DNA of 64,000 nt from Streptomyces antioxidans (GTDB lineage: Bacteria; Actinomycetota; Actinomycetes; Streptomycetales; Streptomycetaceae). A model generated the notes under the pieces. The model was not told where the DNA came from and made no database searches. It worked only from the letters and a program-made list of their open reading frames with translations. The translations under genes were made by a program, and so were the position numbers. The stretch lies in contig NZ_LAKD02000047.1 in NCBI RefSeq assembly GCF_000968685.2, forward strand, positions 82,516 to 146,515. The letters are read 5' to 3'. Positions 6,720 to 16,001 of this stretch are shown piece after piece; positions within the stretch are counted from its first letter, which is position 1, and each line of letters starts with the position of its first letter.

Positions 6720-8659
6720 TTCGGGTGCACCACCAGCGCCGAGCCGCCGCCCCGCCGCTCCGTCTCGGCCGCCGCCAGCCACCGTCCGCCGGACAGCCGC
6801 TGCACCCCGGTGGCCGCCCCGATCTCGGGGTTCTGCTTGAAGGAGTGGCCGAGCGCCTCGAGCTTGGCGCGCTCCGGACCGTTCCACAGCTTCGGTTCCA
6901 GCTCCGTCTCGGCGGCGTTGCGCTGGCTGGCGCGCGGCGCGGCGATCGCGTCGACCAGCGGCATGCCCCGGTCCAGATGGTTCAGCAGGGTCTGCAGCAC
7001 GGTGGTGATGATGGTCGCCCCGCCCGGGGAGCCCAGCGCCAGCACCGGCTTGTGGCCGTCCAGCACGATCGTCGGCGACATGGACGAGCGCGGCCGCTTC
7101 CCCGGGCCCGGCAGGTTCGGGTCGTGGACGGCCGGGTCGGCGGGCGCGAAGGAGAAGTCGGTCAGCTCGTTGTTGAGCAGGAAGCCGCGGCCGGGGACGG
7201 TGATCCCGCTGCCGCCGGTCTGCTCGATGGTGAGGGTGTAGGCCACGACGTTGCCCCACTTGTCGGCGACCGTGAGATGCGTGGTGTTCTCGCCCTCGTA
7301 CGTGGTCGGGGCGGCGCGGCCCCGGGTGTCGCAGGAGCCCGGCCCGGACGGGTTGTTCGGGTCACCGGGCGGTACGGGGCTCTTCAGCACCGCGTCGTCC
7401 TTGATCAGGCAGGCCCGGGAGTCGGCGAACCGCTGCGAGGTGAGCCCCTTGGTGGGGACGTCCTCGGCGGCGGGGTCACCGACCCAGCGGCCCCGGTCGG
7501 CGAAGGCTATCCGGCTGGCCTCGATATAGCTGTGCAGATAGTCGACGTCGCTGAGCTTGGATAGGTCGGTCTTCTCCAGGATGTTCAGCGCCTCGGCGAC
7601 GCTGGTGCCACCGGAGGACGAGGGCGCCATGCCGTAGACGTCCAGACCGCGGTAGCCGGTCCGGGTCGGGGCCTGCCGCTTCGTTCCGTAGGAGCGCAGG
7701 TCCTCGGCGGTCAGATCGCCCGCGCGCACGACGCGCTGTGCCTTCGGGTCTACGGGCGGCTTGCGCACGGTGTCGACGATGTCGCGGCCCAGCTCGCCCC
7801 GGTAGATGGCGCCGACGCCCTTCTTGGCCAGCAGCGCGTACGTACGGGCGAGGTCGGGGTTGCGGAAGGTCGAGCCGACCGCCGGGGGCTGGCCGCCGGG
7901 CAGGAAGAGCTTGGCGGTGGCCGGGAAATCCTTGAAGCGGGCCTGGTTGTCGGCGGTCTGCTGACGGAACGTGGAGTCGACCTTGAACCCGTCGCGGGCC
8001 AGCCGCTCGGCGGGCCTCAGCACCTGCCCCAGCGATCGGGTGCCCCAGTCCCTCAGGGCGTCGTTCCAGGTGGCGGGGGTGCCGGGGGTGCCGACGCTCA
8101 GCCCGCTGGTGACGGCGTCGTCGAACGGCAGCGGCTTGCCGTCCTTGTCGAGGAAGAGCTTCTGGTCCGCGCTGCGGGGCGCGGTCTCGCGGCCGTCGAG
8201 CGTGGCGACCTTGTGCCGCTTGGCGTCGTAGTAGACGAGGTATCCGCCGCCGCCGACACCCGCCGAGTACGGCTCGGTGACCCCGAGCGCGGCGGCGGTC
8301 GCGACCGCCGCGTCCACCGCGTTGCCCCCGTGCCGCAGGACGTCGATCCCGGCCGCCGAGGCGTCGGGGTCCACGCTGGAGACCGCGCCGCCGTAGCCGA
8401 CGGCCACGGGCGTCTTGGCCGGAGCGGCCTGAGCGGCTGGATCGGCCTGAGCGGCTGGATCGGCCTGAGCGCCCCTGTCGGCACTCTCGTGCCCGGCGGC
8501 ACCGGCCGGGACGACACCGAGTACCGCGACCATTCCGGCCGCGGCAGCGAGCGCGGGCAACCGGCGCCGGACGGCCGCCCCGATGGATCCGGCGGCTCCG
8601 CCGGGTCCTGCGGTGGTGGATCTGGTTGACGATGCGGCTGGTCGTGCGGCGTGCCCCAT
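6713..8659 (-). CDS. ggt: exported gamma-glutamyltranspeptidase
   Basis: A 648-residue gamma-glutamyltransferase that cleaves the gamma-glutamyl bond of glutathione and similar compounds outside the membrane. It has a long N-region with an Arg cluster and a hydrophobic core ending around AGAAG (signal peptide, residues ~30-56), followed by an 18-bp DNA repeat encoding QADPAA. The large-subunit signature GGNAVDAAVA is at ~111-120. The autoproteolysis site and nucleophile is Thr459 in ENTTHLTVAD, followed by the small subunit with TGGSGITVPGRGFLLNNEL. I chose ATG 8659, preceded by GGAGG with six bases between; a frame to 8719 adds a less likely N-terminus. Monocistronic and convergent with the MarR operon. 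Confidence 0.92.
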   Translation of the reverse strand: MGHAARPAASSTRSTTAGPGGAAGSIGAAVRRRLPALAAAAGMVAVLGVVPAGAAGHESADRGAQADPAAQADPAAQAAPAKTPVAVGYGGAVSSVDPDASAAGIDVLRHGGNAVDAAVATAAALGVTEPYSAGVGGGGYLVYYDAKRHKVATLDGRETAPRSADQKLFLDKDGKPLPFDDAVTSGLSVGTPGTPATWNDALRDWGTRSLGQVLRPAERLARDGFKVDSTFRQQTADNQARFKDFPATAKLFLPGGQPPAVGSTFRNPDLARTYALLAKKGVGAIYRGELGRDIVDTVRKPPVDPKAQRVVRAGDLTAEDLRSYGTKRQAPTRTGYRGLDVYGMAPSSSGGTSVAEALNILEKTDLSKLSDVDYLHSYIEASRIAFADRGRWVGDPAAEDVPTKGLTSQRFADSRACLIKDDAVLKSPVPPGDPNNPSGPGSCDTRGRAAPTTYEGENTTHLTVADKWGNVVAYTLTIEQTGGSGITVPGRGFLLNNELTDFSFAPADPAVHDPNLPGPGKRPRSSMSPTIVLDGHKPVLALGSPGGATIITTVLQTLLNHLDRGMPLVDAIAAPRASQRNAAETELEPKLWNGPERAKLEALGHSFKQNPEIGAATGVQRLSGGRWLAAAETERRGGGSALVVHPKR

Positions 8660-8928
8660 CCGTGACCTCCAAGCGAGACGACAGGGGCCGGAGCCTACCC
8701 GCGAGCCACGCGCCCCCAACAGGGGTGGACCCCCTTTCCAGGGCTCTTTCCAGGGACCCTGCCCAGGGCCCCTCCCCGGGCTCGACTCATGTCCGGGGCG
8801 CTCCGGCCTCCCCCGGCCACCGCCGCGAGGCGCACCCGCGCTGACCGAGTACCCCCATGCCTGATGGCAACCTTCGCGACCGCTGGGCGCTCGAACATTG
8901 ACCCGATCGGAGGCTACGATGCGCGGCC

Positions 8929-9684
8929 ATGACAGACACCCTGCAGGACCTGATCGCCTCCGCGGCAGCCCTGATCGTGGGCCTGGCCGCCGGATGGGCC
9001 GTGCACTCCGCGTTCGCGCGCCGCAAGCGCACCCGCGAGCAGCGCTTCTTCGGTCTGCCGGACGGTTCGGAGTGTGTGCTGGTCACCCACCGGGACAGCA
9101 CCTCGGCCCACTGGAGCATCCCCCGCCATGACGCGCTGGCGCTGCTGGGGCTGGCGTCGGTCGTGGAGAACTGCGGGGCGCACGCCGAAGTGGCCCCGCA
9201 TGACACGGGGCTGCAGGGCTTCGGCGCGCGCACCGAGTTCTGCGTCGGCGACCCGACCGCGCACCGCAGGCTCGCCGCCCACATCTCCAACCTGCTGCCG
9301 GGCGTCACCGTGCACCCGGGGGACGACTCCGGCACGGACCGGGGGATGTTCACCATCGGCGGTACCCACTACCGCCCGGACCCGGGCGCCATCGAGCATG
9401 TGCTGCTGGCCCGGCTTACGGTGGGCGACGACAGCCGCCCGGTCTTCCTGGCCGCGGGTCAGCGGCCGGTCACCCATCGCGCCGCCGTCCGCCACCTCGT
9501 CCGCAACCGCGCCCGGCTGGCCCGGAAGTACGGCGCGCAGGGCTCCTTCTGCCTGCTGCTGAAGGTGGTCAACTCGCAGGCGTACGGCCCGGATCTGGTC
9601 GAGGTGGTCGCGGATGTGACCAAGCCGGCGACCGCCTCGGCCGGACCTCGCGCCACGGCGAAGACGGCGGCGAAGGACGACTGA
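8929..9684 (+). CDS. membrane-anchored protein of unknown function
   Basis: A 251-residue protein I cannot place in a named family. Residues ~8-27 form one N-terminal transmembrane helix (SAAALIVGLAAGWAVHSAF) followed by a basic stop-transfer stretch (ARRKRTRE), so the ~215-residue remainder is cytoplasmic. The soluble domain has a mixed alpha/beta pattern, and the last 20 residues are an Ala/Lys-rich tail. GGAGG lies 13 bases upstream of this ATG. A closer ATG at 8920 is out of frame and opens a non-coding-looking frame, so 8929 is kept. Monocistronic and divergent from ggt. Confidence 0.75.
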   Translation: MTDTLQDLIASAAALIVGLAAGWAVHSAFARRKRTREQRFFGLPDGSECVLVTHRDSTSAHWSIPRHDALALLGLASVVENCGAHAEVAPHDTGLQGFGARTEFCVGDPTAHRRLAAHISNLLPGVTVHPGDDSGTDRGMFTIGGTHYRPDPGAIEHVLLARLTVGDDSRPVFLAAGQRPVTHRAAVRHLVRNRARLARKYGAQGSFCLLLKVVNSQAYGPDLVEVVADVTKPATASAGPRATAKTAAKDD

Positions 9685-9704
9685 GGCGGTCGAGGACAGC
9701 CGAA

Positions 9705-9812
9705 TCAGCGGCCGACCCGGCCGAAGAACCGCGCCCCGCCCAGCAGGCACAGCGCCGCCAGGGTCAGGGGGACGGCCGCCCCGACGGCGACCGTGGCATT
9801 GGTGTAGTGCCC
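9705..9812 (-). other. possible coding remnant with one transmembrane segment
   Basis: The leftward frame ending at 9705 carries ~36 residues that look coding: GHYTNATVAVGAAVPLTLAA, then a hydrophobic stretch ending FFGRVGR, with G/C at almost all third positions. Upstream the frame runs into the hairpin-repeat sequence and no convincing start with a ribosome site is visible. It may be the 3' tail of a membrane or wall-anchored protein whose 5' part was lost or replaced by repeat DNA, or a very small protein with an unseen start. Confidence 0.3.
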
Positions 9813-9839
9813 CGGGGCCCGCGAGCCATCCGGGGGCCT

Positions 9840-10140
9840 GCGGCGGGTTGCTTCCCCCTCCCCGCCCCTTCCCACAACTGGGGCCCCGCCCCGGCCTCCG
9901 CGGCGAAGCCCAGCTCCGAGCCCTGCGGCGGCTGCCCCCGGTTGGAGGTCTGGGGCAGACGCCCCGTTCCAAGGGCTGGGACGAGGCCCCTGTTCGGGCC
10001 CGGAACGGAGCCTCGGGTTCGGGAGCCGGGACGGATACGCCATTCCCCGGGCCTGGGACGGAGCCCCGCCTCAGGGCGGGCGGACGCCCCGGCTCCGGGG
10101 TCTGGGGCGGAGCCCCGGCTCCAGGGTCCCGGGCGGACGC
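9840..10140. repeat. GC-rich intergenic hairpin-repeat cluster
   Basis: Starts with the intergenic-element core TCCCCGCCCCTTCCCACAAC and CTGGGGCCCCGCCCCGG (about 9850-9895), then several short hairpins of the type GGGGCGGAGCCCC, GGGACGGAGCCCCG and GGGGCAGACGCCCC separated by ~25-30 bases. The same hairpin style fills 15540-15950. No coding signal of its own. The remaining gap to 10430 holds only the leader of the S15-like gene. Confidence 0.6.
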
Positions 10141-10430
10141 CTGCGGGTCGGTGGGACGGGCCTGCGGAGCATCAAGATCCGCCGCAGGCGCGGACCACGC
10201 TGAACGGTCGCGAGGCGAGTGGGACTCCGCGGGGGCGGGGCCGGACCCTGGTGGGTCCGGCCCCCGGATAGCGCCCCGGGCCGGACCGGCCCCGGCAGCC
10301 GATCTCGACCCTTTATCGTTACCCACGCGTAACTTACCGCGCTATTACCGCCGGTAAACGCCCGAGTTACCGTCAGGTCACCAGCACCGGTGCTCCCCTG
10401 CCCCCACGGCATCCCCCACCAGGAGCCATC

Positions 10431-12062
10431 GTGACCCCTGCCCGAAAAGCCCTCCGCCCCACGACCGCCGTCGTCCTCTCCATCACCGTCATGACCGGTG
10501 CTGCCTTCGGGCTCGCCCCCTCCACCGCCGCCGCGGCCCCGGCCCCGGCCGCCACGGCCACCGCCACGACCGCCTCCACCGCCACGCCCTCCGGTGTCTC
10601 CATCCGGTTCGTCGACATCCCCGGCGACGGCGGCGTCAACCTCGCCGCCAATGTCGTGGCCCCCTCGCACGCCGCCCCCTCACACCGCCTCCCCCTCGTC
10701 GTCCTGCCCACCAGCTGGTCCCTGCCCCAGGTCGAATATCTCGCCCAGGCCAAGAAGCTCGCCGAAACCGGCTATGTGGTGCTCACCTACAACACCCGCG
10801 GCTTCTGGCAGTCCGGCGGGAAGATCGAGACGGCCGGGCCGCCCGATATCGCCGACGCGTCCAAGGCCATCGACTGGGCGCTCGCCAACGCCCCGGCCGA
10901 CCCCGACCACATCGGCATGGCCGGACTCTCCTACGGCGCCGGGATCAGCCTGATCGCGGCCGGTGCCGACCCGCGGATCAAGGCCGTGGTGGCCATGAGC
11001 GGCTGGACGGACCTGGTCGGCTCGATCTACAGCGGCCGCACCCAGCACTCCCAGGCCGCCGGGCTGCTCGCCGGGGCCGGAGCGCTGACCGGCCGCCTCA
11101 GCGAGGAGTTCCGGCGGATCCTCGATGACTTCTTCTCCTCCGACCTCGCCAAGGAGAAGGACCTGATCGCCTGGGGCGAGAAGCGCTCCGCCGCCACCTA
11201 CCTCGACCGGATCAACGCCCATGGCGCGGCCATCATGCTGGGCAACTCCTGGAACGACTCGATCTTCCCGCCCAACAGCTACGCCGACTTCTTCGACAAG
11301 CTGACCGGGCCCAAGCGGCTGGAGCTGCGGCCCGGCGACCACGCCACCGCGGAGCTCACCGGGCTGCTCGGACTGCCCAACACCACCTGGAACCACGCCC
11401 GGCAGTGGCTCGACCGCTATCTCAAGGGCGAGCGCAACGGCATCGACCGCCAGGCGCCGGTGCAGCTGACGTCCCGTACGGCGGCGGACGGTGACGGCTA
11501 CGAGGGCTACCCCAGCTGGTCGGCCGTCCCCTCCGGACAGCGCCGCGTCCCACTCGCCGCCACCAAGAAGGTCACCGCCAACCATGACTCCGGGGCCAAC
11601 GGAGGAACCGTGCTGCTCGGCGGCGGGCTCGACCAGTTCCTGAAGCTCCCGCCGCTCGCCTCGATCCCGCTGCTGCCCCGGTCCTACGCGGCCGTCTGGC
11701 AGACCGCGGCCTCCGCGCGCGAGCAGCGCGTCCGCGGCACCGTGAAGCTCCACACCACCGTGACCGGCGACCGCTCCGACGGTACGGCGGTGGCGTATCT
11801 GTACGACGTGGGCCCGCTGGGCATCGGCAAGCTCATCACCCACGCCCCGTTCACCTTCCACGACCGCGTCCCGGGCACGCCCTTCGGCATGGACCTGGAG
11901 CTGTTCTCCACCGCGTATGACGTCCCGGCCGGTCACCGGCTGGCGCTGGTCGTGGACACCGTCGACCCGCTCTACATCGAGCACAACCCCGGCGGCGCCC
12001 ATCTCACCTTCTCGTCCCCGGACGCCGACCCGTCCCACCTCACCATCCCGGTCCGCGACTGA
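10431..12062 (+). CDS. exported alpha/beta hydrolase, X-Pro dipeptidyl-peptidase (S15/CocE) type
   Basis: A 543-residue secreted hydrolase. Residues 1-36 form a signal peptide ending around AAAAP, followed by an Ala/Thr-rich spacer. The catalytic domain begins near residue 55; the nucleophile motif is GLSYGAG (Ser ~167), matching the GxSYxG elbow of S15 peptidases and CocE esterases. The C-terminal ~200 residues (from ~350) are beta-rich and fit the X-Pro dipeptidyl-peptidase C-terminal jelly-roll domain. The GTG start has AGGAG five bases upstream. It cleaves either X-Pro dipeptides or acyl esters; sequence does not decide. Monocistronic and convergent with the glutamate uptake operon, with only 12 bases between stops. 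Confidence 0.87.
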   Translation: MTPARKALRPTTAVVLSITVMTGAAFGLAPSTAAAAPAPAATATATTASTATPSGVSIRFVDIPGDGGVNLAANVVAPSHAAPSHRLPLVVLPTSWSLPQVEYLAQAKKLAETGYVVLTYNTRGFWQSGGKIETAGPPDIADASKAIDWALANAPADPDHIGMAGLSYGAGISLIAAGADPRIKAVVAMSGWTDLVGSIYSGRTQHSQAAGLLAGAGALTGRLSEEFRRILDDFFSSDLAKEKDLIAWGEKRSAATYLDRINAHGAAIMLGNSWNDSIFPPNSYADFFDKLTGPKRLELRPGDHATAELTGLLGLPNTTWNHARQWLDRYLKGERNGIDRQAPVQLTSRTAADGDGYEGYPSWSAVPSGQRRVPLAATKKVTANHDSGANGGTVLLGGGLDQFLKLPPLASIPLLPRSYAAVWQTAASAREQRVRGTVKLHTTVTGDRSDGTAVAYLYDVGPLGIGKLITHAPFTFHDRVPGTPFGMDLELFSTAYDVPAGHRLALVVDTVDPLYIEHNPGGAHLTFSSPDADPSHLTIPVRD

Positions 12063-12074
12063 GGGCGGCAGGGC

Positions 12075-12947
12075 TCAGCCGCGGGTGTCCCCCGGCATCG
12101 GGGCCGCCGGTTCGGCCGCGGCCACCTCGACCTGGCGGGTCTTCACACTGCGCCGCTCCCGCTTGGCCACCCAGTTGGCGAACCACGACAGCAGCATGCA
12201 CATCCCGATGTAGATCGGTGAGATCACCATGACCACCGGGATGAACGGCAGGTCGTAGTCGAGATTGGACGCGATCAGCTTTCCGGCGTGCAGGAACTCC
12301 TCATAGGTGATCAGAAACCCGAGCGAGGTGTCCTTCAGGGCCACCACCAGCTGGCTGATGATGGCCGGAAGCATCGCCCGCACCCCCTGAGGCACCAGCA
12401 CGGACATCATGACCTGGGTCTTCCGCAGGCCCAGCGAGTACGCCGCCTCGCGCTGGCCGCGGTCCACCGAGTTCACCCCGGCCCGGAACACCTCGGCCAG
12501 CACCGAGCCGTTGTACAGCGTCAGCCCGGTCACCAGCGCGGGCAGCGGCTGGAACCGCAGCGCCACAAAGACGAAGAAGATCATCACCAGTACGGGCATC
12601 GCCCGGAAGAACTCCACCGCCAGCGTGGCCAGCCAGCGCAGCGGGCGGTGCTCGGAGAGCCGCCCGGCGGCGAGCACCCCGCCGAGGGCGAGCGAGAGGA
12701 CCGCGGCCAGGCCGAACGCCTTGAGGGTGCCCGCGAGCCCGTTCAGCAGCAGCTCCTGGATGCCCTTGTACTCGAACGGCATCCACTTGCGGGAGGCGAA
12801 CTGGCCGGTGTGGATGAGGAGATAGACGATCAGGCCGAGCAGGATCAGCAGCACGGCCGTCCCGGCCAGCGCGTACAGCCGGTGCCGCCGCCGGGTGTGC
12901 GGCCCGGGGACGTCGTAGAGGGCGCTGGTGGTCGGGGGGGCGGTCAT
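12075..12947 (-). CDS. gluD: glutamate-type ABC transporter permease
   Basis: A 290-residue inner-membrane permease of the polar amino-acid (HisMQ) family. After a ~25-residue cytoplasmic N-tail there are about five to six membrane helices. The EAA loop that docks to the ATPase is REAAYSLGLRKTQ with following VPQGVRAMLP. Last gene of the gluABCD-like operon; its start overlaps the gluC stop (ATGA at 12944-12947). It forms the translocation pore with GluC. Confidence 0.9.
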   Translation of the reverse strand: MTAPPTTSALYDVPGPHTRRRHRLYALAGTAVLLILLGLIVYLLIHTGQFASRKWMPFEYKGIQELLLNGLAGTLKAFGLAAVLSLALGGVLAAGRLSEHRPLRWLATLAVEFFRAMPVLVMIFFVFVALRFQPLPALVTGLTLYNGSVLAEVFRAGVNSVDRGQREAAYSLGLRKTQVMMSVLVPQGVRAMLPAIISQLVVALKDTSLGFLITYEEFLHAGKLIASNLDYDLPFIPVVMVISPIYIGMCMLLSWFANWVAKRERRSVKTRQVEVAAAEPAAPMPGDTRG

Positions 12948-13588
12948 CGCGGCACTCCCCAGCGCCGCTCGAGCAGGGAGAAGAGCGCGCTGATGGCGAG
13001 GGTGATGACCAGGTATCCGACGGCGATCCAGACGAATGACCAGATGATGCTGTAGCCCCGCTCATTGAGCGGTTTGTAGGTGCCGAGCAGTTCGGTGACG
13101 CTGAACGACCCGGCGATGGCCGAGTTCTTGGCGAGCGCGATCAGGGTCGAGCCGATGGGCGGGATGACCGTGCGGAACGCCTGCGGCAGCACCACCGCGC
13201 TCAGCGTCTGGTCGAACGTCATGCCCAGGCTGCGGGCCGCCTCGCCCTGCCCCACCGGCACCGTGTTGATGCCCGAGCGCACCGCCTCGCAGATGAAGGC
13301 CGAGGTGTAGCAGCCGAGCGCGATCACCGCGAAGACGGTGAACGGCAGCACCAGACCGAACCGCGGCAGCCCCAGCATCACCGCGAAGAACAGCAGCGTC
13401 AGCGGGGTGTTGCGGAGCACCGTCACCCATCCGGTGCCCAACGCGCGCAGCGAGGCGACCGGCGCCACCCGGAAGGCGGCCATGAGGATACCGAGCGCGA
13501 GGGCGAGCAGCGAGGCGTAGACGGTCAGCTGCACGGTGCCGAGGAAGCCCTTGCCGTAGAGCGAGAAGTTCTGGGTGAGCACGTCCAT
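12944..13588 (-). CDS. gluC: glutamate-type ABC transporter permease
   Basis: A 214-residue HisMQ-family permease, shorter than GluD, with ~5 helices and the EAA motif GEAARSLGMTFDQ followed by VVLPQAFRTVIPP. It lies between the binding protein gene (10 bases upstream) and gluD (4-base overlap). The two unequal permeases form the heterodimeric channel usual for glutamate/glutamine uptake systems of actinobacteria. Confidence 0.9.
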   Translation of the reverse strand: MDVLTQNFSLYGKGFLGTVQLTVYASLLALALGILMAAFRVAPVASLRALGTGWVTVLRNTPLTLLFFAVMLGLPRFGLVLPFTVFAVIALGCYTSAFICEAVRSGINTVPVGQGEAARSLGMTFDQTLSAVVLPQAFRTVIPPIGSTLIALAKNSAIAGSFSVTELLGTYKPLNERGYSIIWSFVWIAVGYLVITLAISALFSLLERRWGVPR

Positions 13589-13598
13589 GGGGTGGCCC

Positions 13599-14525
13599 TC
13601 AGCCGGTGCGGTAGCGGTCGATGGGGGGCGGTTTGGGGGCGGGCACGCCCGAGAGGCCGAGGGTCGCGTCGTACGCCTTCTTCCAGTCGCCGTTGCGCTC
13701 GTGGAAGAGGATCGCGTCGTCCAGCGCGAAGCGCAGCGCGTTGTCCCGCTTGGGCACGCCGATGCCGTACGGCTCCTTGGAGAAGGGCCGGCCCACCACC
13801 TTCAGCTCGTCCGGGGCCTTGGCCGCGTAGCCGAGCAGGATGGTGTTGTCGGTGGTCACCGCGTCCACCTGGAAGCTGAGCAGGTTGTCCACGCACACCG
13901 AGTAGGTGTCGTACGCGACCGCGTGGGCCTTGGGGTAGTCGGCCTGGATGTGCTGGAACGGGGTGGAGCCCGCCACCGAGCAGACGGTCCTGCCCGCGAG
14001 GTCTTCGGGGCCGTGGATGTCGTCCTCGTCGGTGCGCACCAGCAGCGACTGTCCGGCCATGAAGTACGGCCCGGCGAAGCCGACCAGCCGTTTGCGCATC
14101 GGATTGATGGTGTAGGTGCCGACGTAGTAGTCGATCTGGCCGCTCTGGAGGGCGGTCTCCCGGTTGGCGGAGGCGATCGTCTGGTAGCGGATGGTGCTCG
14201 GGGGGAAGCCGAGGGAGGCGGACATCATGCGGGCGATCTCGATGTCAAAGCCCGAGTAGCGGCCGGTGGCCGGGTCCCGCTCGCCCAGATAGGGCTGGTC
14301 CTCCTTGACCCCGACGGTGAGATGGCCCCGGCGCTCGGCCCGGCGCCAGGTGGGCGAGGCGGGCAGCCGGAACTCGGTGTCCACCTTGTAGGTGGGCAGC
14401 TTCCCGGCCCGTGGGCCCTTGGCGGGCGGGCTGCCCTCCTTGCCGCAGCCGGGCACGAGCAACAGGACCAGGGCCGTGGTGAGGGCGGCGGTCGCGCGGC
14501 GCAGACGCCTCATGTCCGTCATCAC
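13599..14525 (-). CDS. gluB: glutamate-binding lipoprotein of ABC transporter
   Basis: A 308-residue solute-binding lipoprotein. The N-terminus has a hydrophobic core and lipobox LLVPGCGKEG, so the mature protein starts at Cys and is tethered to the outer face of the membrane. The SBP family 3 fold follows: HLTVGVKEDQPYLG, FDIEIARMM, and the hinge and second lobe with two conserved Cys (VCSVAG and SVCVDN). The start may be the first, second or fifth residue (MMTDMRR); differences are trivial. It lies 5 bases after gluA. Glutamate specificity is inferred from the gluABCD-type arrangement. Confidence 0.88.
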   Translation of the reverse strand: MMTDMRRLRRATAALTTALVLLLVPGCGKEGSPPAKGPRAGKLPTYKVDTEFRLPASPTWRRAERRGHLTVGVKEDQPYLGERDPATGRYSGFDIEIARMMSASLGFPPSTIRYQTIASANRETALQSGQIDYYVGTYTINPMRKRLVGFAGPYFMAGQSLLVRTDEDDIHGPEDLAGRTVCSVAGSTPFQHIQADYPKAHAVAYDTYSVCVDNLLSFQVDAVTTDNTILLGYAAKAPDELKVVGRPFSKEPYGIGVPKRDNALRFALDDAILFHERNGDWKKAYDATLGLSGVPAPKPPPIDRYRTG

Positions 14526-14530
14526 CCGGC

Positions 14531-15289
14531 TCAGTGCTTGAGGATCTTGGACAGGAAGTCCCGGGCGCGCTCGCTCTCGGGGGCGCGGAAGAACTCCTCC
14601 GGCGTACGGTCCTCGACGATCGCGCCGTCGGCCATGAAGACCACCCGGTTCGCGGCGGAGCGGGCGAAGCCCATCTCATGGGTGACCACGACCATCGTCA
14701 TGCCGTCCTGGGCGAGCTGGCGCATCACCTCCAGCACCTCGTTGATCATCTCGGGGTCGAGGGCGGAGGTCGGCTCGTCGAAGAGCATCACTTGGGGGTC
14801 CATCGCCAGCGCCCGGGCGATGGCCACCCGCTGCTGCTGGCCGCCGGAGAGCTGGCCGGGGTACTTCCCGGCCTGGTCGGCGAGTCCGACCCGGCCCAGC
14901 AGCTCCCGGGCGCGCCGCTCGGCGTCCGGCTTGGCGCGGCGGCGGACCTTGGTCTGACCGAGCATCACATTGGCCAGCACGGTGCGGTGGGCGAAGAGGT
15001 TGAACGACTGGAAGACCATGCCGACCTCGGCCCGCAGCCGCGCCAGCTCCTTGCCCTCCTCGGGCAGCGGACGGCCGTCGACGACGATGGAGCCGGACTG
15101 GACGGTCTCCAGCCGGTTGATGGTCCGGATCAGGGTGGACTTGCCGCCGCCGGAGGGGCCGATGACCACGACCACTTCACCGCGTCCGACGGTGAGCTCG
15201 ATGTCCCGCAGAACGTGCAGGGCGCCGAAGTGCTTGTTGACGTCGCGCAGCTCGATCAGCGGCTCACCGACGGCCATACCCGGCCCCAC
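14531..15289 (-). CDS. gluA: glutamate-type ABC transporter ATPase
   Basis: A 252-residue ABC ATPase of the polar amino-acid importer class, first gene of the operon. Walker A GPSGGGKST, Q-loop VFQSFNLF, signature LSGGQQQR, Walker B VMLFDEPTSALDPE and H-loop VVTHEMGF are all intact. The start is ambiguous: GTG 15289 has GGAAGG only three bases upstream, while ATG 15277 (MAVGEPLIELRDV) is spaced too far from it; the longer form is given. Energises uptake with GluB, GluC and GluD. Confidence 0.92.
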   Translation of the reverse strand: MGPGMAVGEPLIELRDVNKHFGALHVLRDIELTVGRGEVVVVIGPSGGGKSTLIRTINRLETVQSGSIVVDGRPLPEEGKELARLRAEVGMVFQSFNLFAHRTVLANVMLGQTKVRRRAKPDAERRARELLGRVGLADQAGKYPGQLSGGQQQRVAIARALAMDPQVMLFDEPTSALDPEMINEVLEVMRQLAQDGMTMVVVTHEMGFARSAANRVVFMADGAIVEDRTPEEFFRAPESERARDFLSKILKH

Positions 15290-15414
15290 CCACCTTCCGC
15301 TGTGTCCCGATCCCGATCAGCGCAAGCTATCCGGACAACAGCGGAGCTTTGGGCACGGACACGCACCCACAGGCGGATACCGCCCGACAGGGCCTACGGA
15401 GTCTGGCGGCTCTT

Positions 15415-15475
15415 CCCCCTCCCCGCCCCTTCCCGAAACCAGGGGCTCCGCCCCTGGACCCCGGAACCACCGAGC
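15415..15475. repeat. Streptomyces GC-rich intergenic element (single arm)
   Basis: Contains CCCCGCCCCTTCCCGAAACC and GGGGCTCCGCCCCTGG followed by ACCCCGG. The same core occurs near 9850, 44521, 44651, 60630 and, inverted, near 60750-60785, so it is a dispersed family within this window. Confidence 0.6.
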
Positions 15476-15539
15476 TGATCGCGCTCGGCCACCGACACAC
15501 CCGCCCCAGCGGAAGGACGCCCACCCACCTCCGGACCAT

Positions 15540-15955
15540 CCGGCCAGGCTCTGGGACGAACCCCGGCACGGGGTTCGGAACGAAGCCCGTGCCGGGCTCC
15601 GGGCGGAGCCCTGGGACGGTGACTGAGGCGGGCCCCGCACAAGATCAGGGGCGAAGCCTCGATCCGGGATCTGGGGCGAAGCCCCGAGGTCCGGGCACAG
15701 CCTCTGGTCCGTCTCTGGGGCACAGCCCCAAGTCCGGGGCTCCGGGGCACAGCCCCAAGTCCGGGCTCTGGGGCACAGCCCCGGGACGGGGTCTCGGGCG
15801 CAGCCCCGGCACGGGGGCTGGGGCACAGCCCCAAGTCCGGAGTCCGGGGCACAGCCCGAGGTCTTAGGCGCAGACCTAGTCCCAGGCCCGAGGCACAACC
15901 CTGGTCCGAGGTCCGGGCGCAGCCCCGGCGCGAGGGCTGGGGCGGAGACCCAGTT
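15540..15955. repeat. array of short GC hairpins
   Basis: About fifteen short hairpins in ~400 bases. GGGGCACAGCCCC occurs exactly at 15717-15729, 15744-15756, 15770-15782 and 15820-15832, with variants such as GGGGCGAAGCCCC, GGGCGCAGCCCCGG and TAGGCGCAGACCTA. Spacing is irregular (about 26-50 bases), often with AAGTCCGG between units. Stems are conserved while loops vary, suggesting structure matters. It fills the gap between gluA and the leftward gene ending at 16002. No coding signal. Confidence 0.6.
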
Positions 15956-16001
15956 TTGGGGAGGGCAGGCCGCCGCGGGCGTCGCGGGTCGTCGGACGCG
16001 G

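Noticed and set aside
8898..9131. Start at ATG 8920 with ideally spaced GGAGG
   Set aside because: That frame gives a short Arg/Gly/Pro-rich peptide, whereas the frame from ATG 8929 gives a proper membrane protein; the spacing oddity is noted in the gene entry.
9840..10140. CRISPR array
   Set aside because: Repeats are short GC hairpins of varying sequence without constant repeat length or unique spacers, and no cas genes are present. The same applies to 15540-15955.
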